Assembly: GCF_001939075.1 (NCBI RefSeq)
Contig: NZ_MPTA01000003.1
Span: 245,454 to 309,453 of the forward strand
Origin: Paenisporosarcina indica
Lineage (GTDB): Bacteria; Bacillota; Bacilli; Bacillales_A; Planococcaceae
Length of the DNA stretch: 64,000 bases
Direction of reading: 5' to 3'
Position 1 is the stretch's first letter. Each line of letters opens with the position of its first letter. Of this stretch, positions 18,262-26,260 are shown one piece after another. The translations under genes and the position numbers were made by a program. The notes beneath the pieces are model-generated. The model was given only the letters and a program-made list of their open reading frames with translations. It was not told the origin of the DNA and made no database searches.

Positions 18262-19086
18262 ATGATGGCCAGGAAATATGACAAAAAGACGTTAAGAAAT
18301 GTATTTATTTTCACCTTGGTTGTCTTAAGTTGCGGCTGGGTAGGTCGTCTTGTTGATTTGAAAGTCGGAACAGATTCTAACGGTAGCTTGGGACAACTGA
18401 TTTGGCTCGTGTCACCACTGCTCGCAACGATCATTCTCCGCTCTTTTATGGGTGACGGTTGGAGAGATTTCGGAATCAGGCTTAAATTTCGGGAAAATCT
18501 GTTCCCTTATTTCCTGAGTATCCTTCTGATTCCGATTACAACATTGATTGTTGTGTTAGTAGGACACCACATGAACTGGATCGATACATCCAATTTTTCA
18601 TGGTCATTTCCACTTGCCTTTGGTTTGGCCATCGTTCCTATGTTTTTCAAGAATATTTTTGAGGAGTTTGCTTGGAGGGGCTATCTTGCTCCGAAACTAT
18701 TTTCTATGGGACTCAACAGGTTGTTATCTCATATTTATGTCGGAGTGATTTGGGCTTTGTGGCATATCCCCTATTTATTGGTTCTCATAGATACTACGGA
18801 AAGTTTGGGCACGTACATTCCTCGAGTTATCGTTGGGCTTGTTGTTTTATCAGTTGTCTACGGGGAAATTCGTTTTGTGACCGGGAGCGTGTGGCCAGCA
18901 GTCATCCTTCACACGTTGGGAAACGCTATCGTGGATACTCTTATACTAAAAAAATTCATGGCTGTGCAAGTGGGATATGAATATCTAATAGCACCAAGTC
19001 CTGAAGGCCTATTCACGATATCGTTAACAGCCATTGTTGGATTATGGCTTTATAAGAAATATGCAAAAAGTAATTTGCAAAATTAG
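18262..19086 (+). CDS. CPBP-family intramembrane metalloprotease
   Basis: Membrane protein of about 274 residues with around seven to eight helices and the ABI/CPBP catalytic motifs: EEFAWRG (motif 1, Glu-Glu and Arg), FxxxH-type WALWHIPY (motif 2) and HTLGNA (motif 3). Relatives include CAAX-prenyl protease-like and bacteriocin-immunity proteins. A GAGGAG site precedes the ATG. It is a single gene with its own terminator. The substrate is not predictable. Confidence 0.88.
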   Translation: MMARKYDKKTLRNVFIFTLVVLSCGWVGRLVDLKVGTDSNGSLGQLIWLVSPLLATIILRSFMGDGWRDFGIRLKFRENLFPYFLSILLIPITTLIVVLVGHHMNWIDTSNFSWSFPLAFGLAIVPMFFKNIFEEFAWRGYLAPKLFSMGLNRLLSHIYVGVIWALWHIPYLLVLIDTTESLGTYIPRVIVGLVVLSVVYGEIRFVTGSVWPAVILHTLGNAIVDTLILKKFMAVQVGYEYLIAPSPEGLFTISLTAIVGLWLYKKYAKSNLQN

Positions 19087-19099
19087 CAAAAAATGATAA

Positions 19100-19132
19100 A
19101 GACCCTTTTGTGCATAAAATACAAAAGGGTCT
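19100..19132 (+). terminator. terminator after the CPBP gene
   Basis: Stem GACCCTTTTGT with ACAAAAGGGTC, then TTTT. Confidence 0.85.
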
Positions 19133-19429
19133 TTTACTGCTATTTTCTTCTTAACGTTTACATTAATGATATGTGATTCAACACAGCCTCAATGATACAA
19201 TCCCAACCGTCGGAATGGATTTCGTTGCCTGGTCCCTCCAAAGTGACCAATGATGAACCTTGAATATCTTACTTGGAGTGTTGCTGAACATGCTTATTAA
19301 GTTCATTCGTTTACATTAATTTCAGTCAAAACCCATCTACTCTTAAAATACCCACCAATAAATCAAGGTTTATTTAAGCATGACCATTGCTCGTGGTCTA
19401 CTTTTTTTAAACCTATCTCCTATTCAAAT
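19133..19429. other. intergenic, possible gene remnant at 19158-19275
   Basis: No intact gene. A minus-strand stretch ending at 19158 reads SDGWDCIIEAVLNHI and stop, which looks like the C-terminal helix of an SRPBCC-type protein, but nothing upstream of it can be joined. Too little is left to call. Confidence 0.3.
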
Positions 19430-19861
19430 TCATTTCACTTCCCGCTTATTTCGCATCGCCTTCAAGATCTTCACGTTTTCAATTTCGCCATTTACGAAAC
19501 GTTGATATTCAGGGGATTCCAATGGAATAAGTGCGGCTTTGCCTTCTGCATTGAAATGAATACCCCAACCATATTTTTTCCCGAGCATCGATGCTCGAAA
19601 ACAAGCATGAGATTTCCCAAAGAACCCTTCACGTAGTCGATCTCCTTGTGTGATCATTTCTTCTTCGGGAATCGATTTATGCTGGACATGGACTTCGAAC
19701 AACAAGTCTTCTTGAGTAAGCGTGTAAGGATTGTTCGAAAGCAAATCATACTCTATGGCTGGTTTTGTTCTGCCAGCTTTCTTGACAGGTGGGACTGTGG
19801 AATGTGTAGCGGGACAATCAGGTGCTATGGAAATGAACGTATTATAGTAATTCATACCCAA
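19430..19861 (-). CDS. DUF6157 family protein
   Basis: A 141-143 residue soluble protein matching the uncharacterised DUF6157 family. Conserved stretches: NTFISIAPDCPATHSTVPP, YDLLSNNPYTLTQEDLLFEV, and FFGKSHACFRASMLGKKYGWGIH (split by family as FGKSHACFRAS and KKYGWGI). The start is TTG 19861 or ATG 19855; AGGAGAG is better spaced for the TTG. No transmembrane segment. Role unknown. Confidence 0.8.
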   Translation of the reverse strand: MGMNYYNTFISIAPDCPATHSTVPPVKKAGRTKPAIEYDLLSNNPYTLTQEDLLFEVHVQHKSIPEEEMITQGDRLREGFFGKSHACFRASMLGKKYGWGIHFNAEGKAALIPLESPEYQRFVNGEIENVKILKAMRNKREVK

Positions 19862-19984
19862 ATTAGCTCTCTCCTTCCAACATTGTTTGTTTCTATCATA
19901 ATAGAGGTTTCCAAATATTTCTTCTCATACTACTATTAAATGATAGAATTGTTTTCCTATTCTATTAATTTAAGGGGTGATTTA

Positions 19985-20581
19985 ATGATAATTTGGATAA
20001 ACGGTACTTTTGGATCCGGTAAAACGACAACGGCCTATGAATTACAAAAAAGAATACCTAATTCTTTTGTATACGATCCTGAAAGATTTGGATTTGTATT
20101 AATGGCGAATGTCCCTAAAGAGATGGCGAAGGATGATTTCCAGGATTATCTGTTATGGCGTGACTCGAATTTCGCTTTGTTAAAACAAGTAGCTGAAGTA
20201 TATTCCGGAATCATCATCGTCCCCATGACACTTACCAACGAGACTTATTTTAATGAAATCATCGGGAAATTAAAAAACAATGGGATAAATGTAAAGCATT
20301 TCACTTTATCAGCTTCAAAAATCACAATCCAAAAGCGATTAAGAAAGAGGTTCGAAGGCAAAAATTCTTGGGCTTATCAACAGATGGAAGATCGAGTATC
20401 CAGTTTATCGAAACAAACTTTTGAAGAGCATATACTCACAGACGACATGTCAATTGAAGAAGTAGTGGAGTGCATTGCTAAACGGTGTGGAATTAATTTG
20501 CTGTCCGATCACCGCTCTCAGCTTAGAAAGTCATTAGATAGATCACTTATAAAGATAAAGGAACTTGGTTTATTTAAATAG
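19985..20581 (+). CDS. TmrB-like P-loop ATPase
   Basis: A 198-residue P-loop protein resembling B. subtilis TmrB, the tunicamycin-resistance ATP-binding protein (197 residues). Walker A is GTFGSGKTT at residues 7-15, and the DPERFGFVL segment follows, as in TmrB. ATG 19985 is chosen for the GGGGTGA site upstream; the frame is open further back to 19940. TmrB is membrane-associated through its C-terminus. Whether this homologue gives tunicamycin resistance is inference. Confidence 0.75.
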   Translation: MIIWINGTFGSGKTTTAYELQKRIPNSFVYDPERFGFVLMANVPKEMAKDDFQDYLLWRDSNFALLKQVAEVYSGIIIVPMTLTNETYFNEIIGKLKNNGINVKHFTLSASKITIQKRLRKRFEGKNSWAYQQMEDRVSSLSKQTFEEHILTDDMSIEEVVECIAKRCGINLLSDHRSQLRKSLDRSLIKIKELGLFK

Positions 20582-20705
20582 ATACGACAAGTGAGAAGGT
20601 CCATTAGTAATAACGTATTTTTTACTAAACAAGATTGAGCAACTCTTTTTGAGCCACTGGATGATAGTGCTACAATTGTTTTTACTAAATAAAAGAGGTG
20701 CTCCT

Positions 20706-21434
20706 ATGAAAATTGATGTTTGGTCTGATTTTGTATGTCCGTTTTGTTATATTGGAAAGCGCAGATTAGAGATGGCTCTTGACCAATTTCCACATAAAGA
20801 TGAAGTCGATGTTGAATTTAAAAGTTTTGAATTAGATCCGAATTCCCCTGTGTATTCCGGAAAAAGCATTCACGAAGTCCTTGCTTCAAAGTATGGAATG
20901 TCGATTGAACAAGCTAAACAAAATAATGAACACCTCGGCCAACAGGCAGCTGGTATTGGTTTAACCTTTAACTTTGAAGACATGAAACCGACGAACACTT
21001 TCGATTCTCATCGCATGGCAAAGTTTGCAAAAACTCAAGGGAAAGAAAAGCTTGTCACGGAAAGCCTACTTCAAGCATACTTCACTGAATCAAAAAATTT
21101 AAGTGACTTAGAAACCCTTGCTGATATCGCAGTAACTTCAGGCCTGGATCGACAAGAAACATTGGCTGTCCTAAACGACAAAACAGCCTATGCAAATGAC
21201 GTTCGTATTGATGAAGGGCTTGCCCAACAATACAGAATTACGGGAGTACCTTACTTTATCATTAATCAAAAGTATGCCATTTCAGGTGCACAACCAATGG
21301 AAACATTTGTAGGCGCACTGCATAAAGTATGGGAGGAAGAACACCCGACACCTATTTTGCAAGATCTTTCCCCAGATGGTTCCACCGATGCATTTTGTAC
21401 AGATGGCTCTTGTGCCGTTCCACCAAAAGAATAA
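20706..21434 (+). CDS. DsbA-family oxidoreductase, FrnE type
   Basis: A 242-residue thioredoxin-fold protein of the DsbA/FrnE branch, with the CPFC active site at residues 11-14 (MKIDVWSDFVCPFCYIGKRR) and the cis-proline region TGVPYFIINQKYAISGAQP. There is no signal peptide, so it is likely cytoplasmic, as are other FrnE-type disulfide isomerases. The C-terminus carries two further cysteines (FCTDGSCAVP). ATG 20706 has AGAGGTG upstream. It is followed by a terminator. Confidence 0.9.
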   Translation: MKIDVWSDFVCPFCYIGKRRLEMALDQFPHKDEVDVEFKSFELDPNSPVYSGKSIHEVLASKYGMSIEQAKQNNEHLGQQAAGIGLTFNFEDMKPTNTFDSHRMAKFAKTQGKEKLVTESLLQAYFTESKNLSDLETLADIAVTSGLDRQETLAVLNDKTAYANDVRIDEGLAQQYRITGVPYFIINQKYAISGAQPMETFVGALHKVWEEEHPTPILQDLSPDGSTDAFCTDGSCAVPPKE

Positions 21435-21444
21435 TCACTTGAAG

Positions 21445-21466
21445 ACTCGGGTGTAAAGCACTCGAG
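21445..21466 (+). terminator. terminator after the DsbA-family gene
   Basis: Stem ACTCGGGTG with CACTCGAGT followed by T7. Confidence 0.8.
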
Positions 21467-21659
21467 TTTTTTTAATACAGAATCGATAAGTAATTCACTG
21501 TGATTTCAACTGTCACTTTGTTAAACTAACAAGAGTGCAGTTAAGGGTTCTTCCAGTCATGTGGATACACTGAAGCTCATTTATCTCAAAAATCTAACGA
21601 CAGTAAGATTCTACATTTTGTTTAAAAAGTTTACATATATTTTAGGGGAGTGAGTAGTT

Positions 21660-22418
21660 TTGAGTGAAAATATATCACAAATTGATTACCGACAGATAAT
21701 GGACTATTCACTTGACCCATTAATTATCCACACTGATCTTAAAATAATTGATGTTAATCAAGTGGCAGAACAATTTTTCAGAGGTCCGAAAGAAACGATT
21801 ATTGGAGCAAGTCCATTGGATATATTCCAGGAAACGTCCAAACATGCTATAGAAAAAAGAATACAGTCCGCATACCAAAAACCAGCCAAGGTCATAGAAG
21901 AAACGATCTATCGACTGGACGGAACAACAGTTGATGTTGAATTATATTGTCACCCTGTGCAAATAGGAGACACAATCGCCATTCAGACATATGTAAGGGA
22001 CATAACCGAAAGAAAAGAAGCCGAGAAAAAACAAAAAGAAATCATACAGCAAGTAAATGAACTTTCTGCGACACTTGTTCCTATTTTGGATGGAATTGCA
22101 GTCCTTCCGTTGGTAGGTTCAATTGACGAGGACCGAGCAAAACAACTCTTGGAACTTGTTCCCGTCAAGGTGAAGGACCAAAATGTAGATTGCTTGATCA
22201 TGGACTTTTCAGGAATCTACACTTTGGACAGTGTCGTTACCGATTACCTCTTTAAAATTACTAGTGTATTGTCATTGCTTGGTGTGCGTTCGATTATTAC
22301 CGGATTAAGACCTCAACTAGCGTTAGTGGCCATTCAGCTAAATACCCGGCTGGACTCAATTCAAACAATGTCTACCGTCAAGGATGCATTGCACTCCCTG
22401 GGCTTAAAACTAAAATGA
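21660..22418 (+). CDS. PAS-STAS protein, RsbR-like stressosome paralogue
   Basis: A 252-residue protein with an N-terminal PAS domain (about 10-125; LDPLIIHTDLKIIDVNQVAE and VRDITERKEAE) and a C-terminal STAS domain (about 135-250). The STAS core MDFSGIYTLDSVVTDYL and ITGLRPQLAL matches the RsbR/YtvA group, in which a conserved Thr or Ser is phosphorylated in the stressosome. The PAS lacks the NCRFLQ-type Cys motif of blue-light LOV domains. TTG start with GGGGAG upstream. No rsbS or rsbT is nearby, so it is an orphan sensor paralogue. Confidence 0.8.
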   Translation: MSENISQIDYRQIMDYSLDPLIIHTDLKIIDVNQVAEQFFRGPKETIIGASPLDIFQETSKHAIEKRIQSAYQKPAKVIEETIYRLDGTTVDVELYCHPVQIGDTIAIQTYVRDITERKEAEKKQKEIIQQVNELSATLVPILDGIAVLPLVGSIDEDRAKQLLELVPVKVKDQNVDCLIMDFSGIYTLDSVVTDYLFKITSVLSLLGVRSIITGLRPQLALVAIQLNTRLDSIQTMSTVKDALHSLGLKLK

Positions 22419-22927
22419 GGCGTCATCCATTGTTAATGAAAAAGTATACTGTGATAAACCAGATCGGACCGGCACCCTCCTTCTATAAAAATTGGTGCCC
22501 CTTGAAACTACCGGGCGACCATCAAATTATAGGCGCATCAGTGATTGAAAAAGTTCATCATGCCGAAATTAATAACCTCACAGCATTTCCAGCTTGGTAA
22601 TGCTGTCCAAGTTAATCTTGGATTACATCATTGATTCCACTCGAATTCCCCTACATGCCCCTCGTATTTTCATAGATTATCGTTTATTTCCCTCCTCCAA
22701 ATGCTATGGCGTTCCTGCTTTACGGCTGGTGCATGTTGAAATGATTGAAAACTTAATTGCTGTAAAATCATGCGTGCTATTGCCACATATGAAAATCTTG
22801 GTTTCAAACCTACAGGGGAAATTGAAGAAGAAAGTCATCATTCGGAGCGGATTTATTCTTTGAATTTGAAATAGGATTAACAAATTCTCATTAGTATTTG
22901 ACGACAGTATATAAAGGAGATCTGACG
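22419..22927. other. intergenic with gene debris
   Basis: About 510 bases with no intact gene. One recognisable fragment, a GNAT C-terminus, is listed separately; the rest (for example 22436-22600) gives open frames without family resemblance or ribosome-binding sites. Confidence 0.5.
22752..22874 (+). pseudogene. C-terminal remnant of a GNAT acetyltransferase
   Basis: In-frame remnant RAIATYENLGFKPTGEIEE continuing to SLNLK and stop, the conserved end (AIxLYExLGF) of spermidine/diamine-type GNAT enzymes. The catalytic N-terminal part is missing, with stop codons directly upstream in frame. Non-functional. Confidence 0.65.
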
Positions 22928-23443
22928 ATGTACAAAAAACCATCGATTGGGGAATATCCTGCCTATTACGGGGGATATATCAACCTGGTCCCAAAAGGCA
23001 ATCTACTTGATATTCTTGCGAAACAGCTTGAGGACACAACGGCATTGCTCTCGGACAAAACGGAAACACAATCAACTTATCGATATGCCGATGGGAAATG
23101 GACATTGAAAGAAGTAATTGGCCATATAACGGACACTGAACGAATCATGAGTTACAGGTTGCTGCGTATATCAAGAGGGGATAAAACACCACTTGCTGGT
23201 TACAATGATGAGGACTATGTAAAAGAAGCTTTCTTTCATACCCGCTCGATCTCTGAGCTACTGGAAGACTTTCATGTAGTAAGACGCTCAACTATCAGCT
23301 TATTGCGGGGGCTGCCTGAAACAGCATGGGCTAGAACAGGAATTGCCAACAACAGTGAGATTTCCGTTAATGCGTTGTTGTTTATAATTGCAGGTCATGA
23401 ACTTCACCATGTAAATATCATAAAAGAGAGATATTTAATCTAG
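22928..23443 (+). CDS. DinB-family protein
   Basis: A 171-residue four-helix-bundle protein of the DinB/YfiT superfamily of putative metal-dependent, thiol-linked enzymes. The three metal-ligand histidines are recognisable: one in VIGHITDTERI and two in GHELHHVNII near the C-terminus. ATG 22928 (MYKKPSIG) is set by AAAGGAGA seven bases upstream. A terminator follows directly. Substrate unknown. Confidence 0.85.
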   Translation: MYKKPSIGEYPAYYGGYINLVPKGNLLDILAKQLEDTTALLSDKTETQSTYRYADGKWTLKEVIGHITDTERIMSYRLLRISRGDKTPLAGYNDEDYVKEAFFHTRSISELLEDFHVVRRSTISLLRGLPETAWARTGIANNSEISVNALLFIIAGHELHHVNIIKERYLI

Positions 23444-23467
23444 GAAACAGTTTCCCAAAACCTAAAA

Positions 23468-23499
23468 AACGCTTGGATATTGATTCATATCCAAGCGTT
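23468..23499. terminator. bidirectional terminator between the DinB and TerC genes
   Basis: Stem AACGCTTGGATAT with ATATCCAAGCGTT, with T or A runs on both sides. It can serve both convergent genes. Confidence 0.85.
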
Positions 23500-23524
23500 T
23501 TTCACGATCGAAGAGCGTCCTGTG

Positions 23525-24298
23525 CTACTTTACTTCAGAATTATTTACGTCTTTTTCCTTAGTAAGGAACCAGCCAGCTACGGCTATACCAACCAAGACG
23601 ATGTAGAAAATCAGTTTCCATTCAGTGGAATGTGCAAAACCATATGAAATAAGTCCTACATCCGGATGTCCCATTGTTAAAACCGCAAGTTTAACCCCAA
23701 CCCAACCGACAATTGCAAAAGCAGCAATTTCAAGCCCTGGTCTTGTATGAAGAAGTTTTACAAAGAAGTTAGCTGCAAAACGCATAATGATTAAACCGAT
23801 TAATCCCCCGGTAAAAATCACAAGGAATTTTCCACCATCCATGCCTCCGATATTAGGAAGGTTTGTGTTCGGAAGTGTCATCGCCAAGGCAACTGCTGCT
23901 AAAATTGAGTCAACAGCAAACGCGATGTCTGCTAATTCAACTTTGAATACTGTTACCCAGAAACCAGATTTCTTTTTTTCCTTTTCTCTTTTTTTCTCAT
24001 CTCTATTTCTAAAAATGATTTTCCTTGCGATATGATTAATCGCGATGAATAACAGATATAGAGCACCTATTGCTTGAACCTGCCAAACATCGACAAGGAA
24101 AGAGATGATAAACAATGAACCGAAACGGAAAACGAAAGCACCTACAAGGCCGTAGAACAATGCCTTCCTTCTCTCGGCTTCAGGTAAATGCTTCACCATA
24201 ATTGCCAATACAAGTGCATTATCCGCTGCCAATAATCCTTCGATTCCTATTAGTACTAATAACACCCATCCATACTCTAGTAATAATGAAAGTTCCAA
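23525..24298 (-). CDS. TerC-family metal exporter (YceF/YkoY-like)
   Basis: A 257-residue integral membrane protein of the TerC family with about seven to eight helices. Both conserved acidic motifs of the family are present: LLAADNALVLAIM near residue 25 and ADIAFAVDSILAA near 125. Bacillus relatives behind yybP-ykoY riboswitches export Mn2+ and help metalate exported proteins. TTG start with AAAGGAGTGAG upstream. It is the second gene behind the Mn2+ riboswitch at 24960-25058, which supports a manganese role. Confidence 0.9.
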   Translation of the reverse strand: MELSLLLEYGWVLLVLIGIEGLLAADNALVLAIMVKHLPEAERRKALFYGLVGAFVFRFGSLFIISFLVDVWQVQAIGALYLLFIAINHIARKIIFRNRDEKKREKEKKKSGFWVTVFKVELADIAFAVDSILAAVALAMTLPNTNLPNIGGMDGGKFLVIFTGGLIGLIIMRFAANFFVKLLHTRPGLEIAAFAIVGWVGVKLAVLTMGHPDVGLISYGFAHSTEWKLIFYIVLVGIAVAGWFLTKEKDVNNSEVK

Positions 24299-24346
24299 TA
24301 TGCCTCACTCCTTTTCTTATGTTTATAGTGAATCCTTAAGTTTTTT

Positions 24347-24736
24347 CTACATAATTTTGATTATATCCTGGTCCAGACTTTCCACACCTTGTTTGAAAGA
24401 AAGTTTTGTTTTGAATCGATAAGAACAATTGCTTGTTGTCGATGGGACAGTTAATGGAAGCCGGAAAGTTAAAGGTATTTTATTGTCTGTTGCCGACGGA
24501 ATACTTTCAGTTGTTAAAATTGTGATTGAATCGACTACATCTTCCCGTTTGGTCTCCTCATCAGTTTTTATCAAATCACAATCTATCCGTTTTAGTTGTT
24601 GTAATGTTGTTCCTCCTTTAATCAAAAAGTAACCCTTTACCTGCTCACTGGGGTTGAATATATCCTTTTCAAGAATTAGATCGATTTTTGCTGAACCTAC
24701 TCCTAAGAGCGCCATATATTTTCTTAGTATCACCAT
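24347..24736 (-). CDS. short Spo0M-like arrestin-fold protein
   Basis: About 129 residues resembling the N-terminal arrestin-like domain of the sporulation-control protein Spo0M: LLGVGSAKIDLILEKDIFNP, VKGYFLIKGGTTLQQL, IPLTFRLPLTVPSTT and SLDQDIIKIM. Spo0M is about 258 residues, so this is a one-domain form rather than a random truncation; it ends cleanly at the domain edge. ATG 24736 is only three bases from AGGAGG; the GTG one codon later is spaced better. It lies between a Mn2+ riboswitch and a TerC gene. Confidence 0.8.
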   Translation of the reverse strand: MVILRKYMALLGVGSAKIDLILEKDIFNPSEQVKGYFLIKGGTTLQQLKRIDCDLIKTDEETKREDVVDSITILTTESIPSATDNKIPLTFRLPLTVPSTTSNCSYRFKTKLSFKQGVESLDQDIIKIM

Positions 24737-24898
24737 GTTCCTCCTGTTTTCACGCGGATTTTTTCTGTCAGTAGTTTGTCATCTTATTTTGTTTCAAGCA
24801 TTTCTGTTTAATCCGATCTATCACTCCAATCATTTAATTTGAATAAATATGATTGAAAGTCCATCCATATTGATATTTATTGGTCCAGAAAAAGAAAA

Positions 24899-24925
24899 AA
24901 ACCTTTGCCAGAGACGGCAAAGGTT
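24899..24925 (-). terminator. second terminator in the Mn2+ riboswitch leader
   Basis: Hairpin AACCTTTGCC with GGCAAAGGTT followed by T7 on the minus strand. Its arms resemble those of the first terminator 18 bases upstream, as if the expression platform was duplicated. Confidence 0.75.
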
Positions 24926-24942
24926 TTTCATGAAAAATAAAA

Positions 24943-25058
24943 AGACCTTTACCAATATAGGTAAAGGTCTTGCTAACAACGGTGTCGTTGCCAACAAAGC
25001 CGGAAGATATGAAATCTCCGTAATGACGACTTTGCTGTAAAAGCTACTCCCCTTTAGG
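24943..25058 (-). ncRNA. yybP-ykoY (Mn2+) riboswitch with expression-platform terminator
   Basis: Minus strand, in order: AAAGGGGAGTAGC; TCGTCATTACGGAG; CCGGCTTTGTTGGCAACG; ACACCGTTGTTAGCAAGACC. These are the characteristic segments of the yybP-ykoY Mn2+ aptamer (25058 to about 24960). The 3' P1 strand (CCTTT) is also the 5' arm of a terminator, AGACCTTTACC with GGTAAAGGTCT (24943-24970), then T-rich. So Mn2+ binding should prevent termination and turn the downstream genes on. Confidence 0.92.
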
Positions 25059-25082
25059 AGAACTATTCAACTGATTACAATC

Positions 25083-25111
25083 ACTATATTCTATTAATGA
25101 ATCTATGTCAA
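25083..25111 (-). promoter_or_regulatory. sigma-A promoter for the Mn2+ riboswitch operon
   Basis: TTGACA (25106-25111), a 17-bp spacer, TATAGT (25083-25088); transcription would start just before the aptamer. The -35 lies only a few bases beyond the stop codon of the preceding small gene. Confidence 0.85.
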
Positions 25112-25115
25112 CCCT

Positions 25116-25220
25116 TCATTTATCCCGTACAGATCCGTCTTTTGAAGCGAACCAAAATGCTACGATGATTGAGCCAATCAAAACGATAAATGGGGCATAA
25201 AACATTAAAAACTCAGACAT
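25116..25220 (-). CDS. cydS: CydS-like small subunit of cytochrome bd oxidase
   Basis: A 34-residue single-helix membrane peptide: MSEFLMFYAPFIVLIG, then a short hydrophobic run and the charged tail FASKDGSVRDK. AAAGGAGG lies seven bases before the ATG, and it starts 15 bases behind cydB. Size, position and the FxxFYAP opening agree with the CydS family of Bacillales bd oxidases, where the peptide occupies the site taken by CydX in E. coli. Easily missed by gene callers because of its length. Confidence 0.8.
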   Translation of the reverse strand: MSEFLMFYAPFIVLIGSIIVAFWFASKDGSVRDK

Positions 25221-25234
25221 GTGTAGGCCTCCTT

Positions 25235-26260
25235 TTAGGCGTGATGATCCTTGTTTCCGCGTACGTAATCTTTATTGAACAAAAATAATCTTAACAATAA
25301 ATACAGCGATGGCAGTAATAATCCCAGTCCTGCAATAAATGCCACGATGAGTGAAATGGCCATTGCCTCATTCGTAAAGCTATCGTAGATTGTTAAATAT
25401 GGATACAACAAGAATGGATAATGTGACACTCCGTACCCAAAGAATGCCAATGCAAACTGTCCTACTAGCAAACCAAAAGCAAGTCCGTATTTTTTCCGCT
25501 TCCATATGAGCCACACTGTGCCTACGAATAACAAGAATGACAGTCCGAATACCCACCACAAATCGAGAATTCGTGCGTAATGTTCTGGGTTGTGGTGGCG
25601 AAGTTCGAAAATGATACCACCCGCAGTAATAATCGTTGGCAACGCCCATATCAATACATACTTGCGTAACAATTCCGTTGCTGATTTGTCGCCCGCTTTA
25701 TTCGCATACCAAGTTAGAAATACAGCGGAAATATACAATAACGCCGTTATGCTGAGCACAACAATGCTCCAGGTTAAAGGGCTCGTGAATAATTCCATGT
25801 AATCTAAGACGGGATGATCATTAACCATTGAAATAAATCCACCCTCAGAAATCGTCAAGACGATAGAAAGTGATGCTGGAATGAATAAACCCGAAATACC
25901 ATACATGAACGTATACCCTTTGTGTCCGTATGATCCGTACATCGCAAATGCGTAGTACGAACCTCGAATTGCGAGCAAAACAATGGCAATACTTACTGGA
26001 ACCAATAATGTTGTTCCATAATAGAAGGCAGTTTTCGGAAAAAATCCGATGATACCCACAAAGAAGAACACTAGAAACACGTTTGTTACTTCCCAGACGG
26101 GCGATAAATAGCGCTCAATAATATTCGTTAATATATGGTCTCTTCTCGTTAAAGTGTTATAGGCATTGAAAAATCCTGCTCCAAAATCAATCGATGCAAC
26201 GATGAGGTAACCGAATAAGAACATCCATAAGACCGAAATACCGATAATTTCTAGAGTCAT
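25235..26260 (-). CDS. cydB: cytochrome bd oxidase subunit II
   Basis: A 341-residue membrane protein with about nine helices, subunit II of a bd-type quinol oxidase. Family features include the N-terminal FGYLIVASIDFGAGFF, with the Asp that lies along the proton path, and DHILTNIIERYLSPVWEVTNVF. Its ATG overlaps the cydA stop by four bases (ATGA), so the two are translationally coupled. The sequence looks closer to the B. subtilis YthB branch than to classical CydB. Confidence 0.92.
   Translation of the reverse strand: MTLEIIGISVLWMFLFGYLIVASIDFGAGFFNAYNTLTRRDHILTNIIERYLSPVWEVTNVFLVFFFVGIIGFFPKTAFYYGTTLLVPVSIAIVLLAIRGSYYAFAMYGSYGHKGYTFMYGISGLFIPASLSIVLTISEGGFISMVNDHPVLDYMELFTSPLTWSIVVLSITALLYISAVFLTWYANKAGDKSATELLRKYVLIWALPTIITAGGIIFELRHHNPEHYARILDLWWVFGLSFLLFVGTVWLIWKRKKYGLAFGLLVGQFALAFFGYGVSHYPFLLYPYLTIYDSFTNEAMAISLIVAFIAGLGLLLPSLYLLLRLFLFNKDYVRGNKDHHA

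Noticed and set aside
19158..19275. SRPBCC pseudogene
   Set aside because: Only about 15 residues look familiar and no upstream part can be joined, so I did not call it.
22436..22600. short plus-strand gene after the PAS-STAS gene
   Set aside because: Open frame without ribosome-binding site or recognisable motif, in a region of gene debris.
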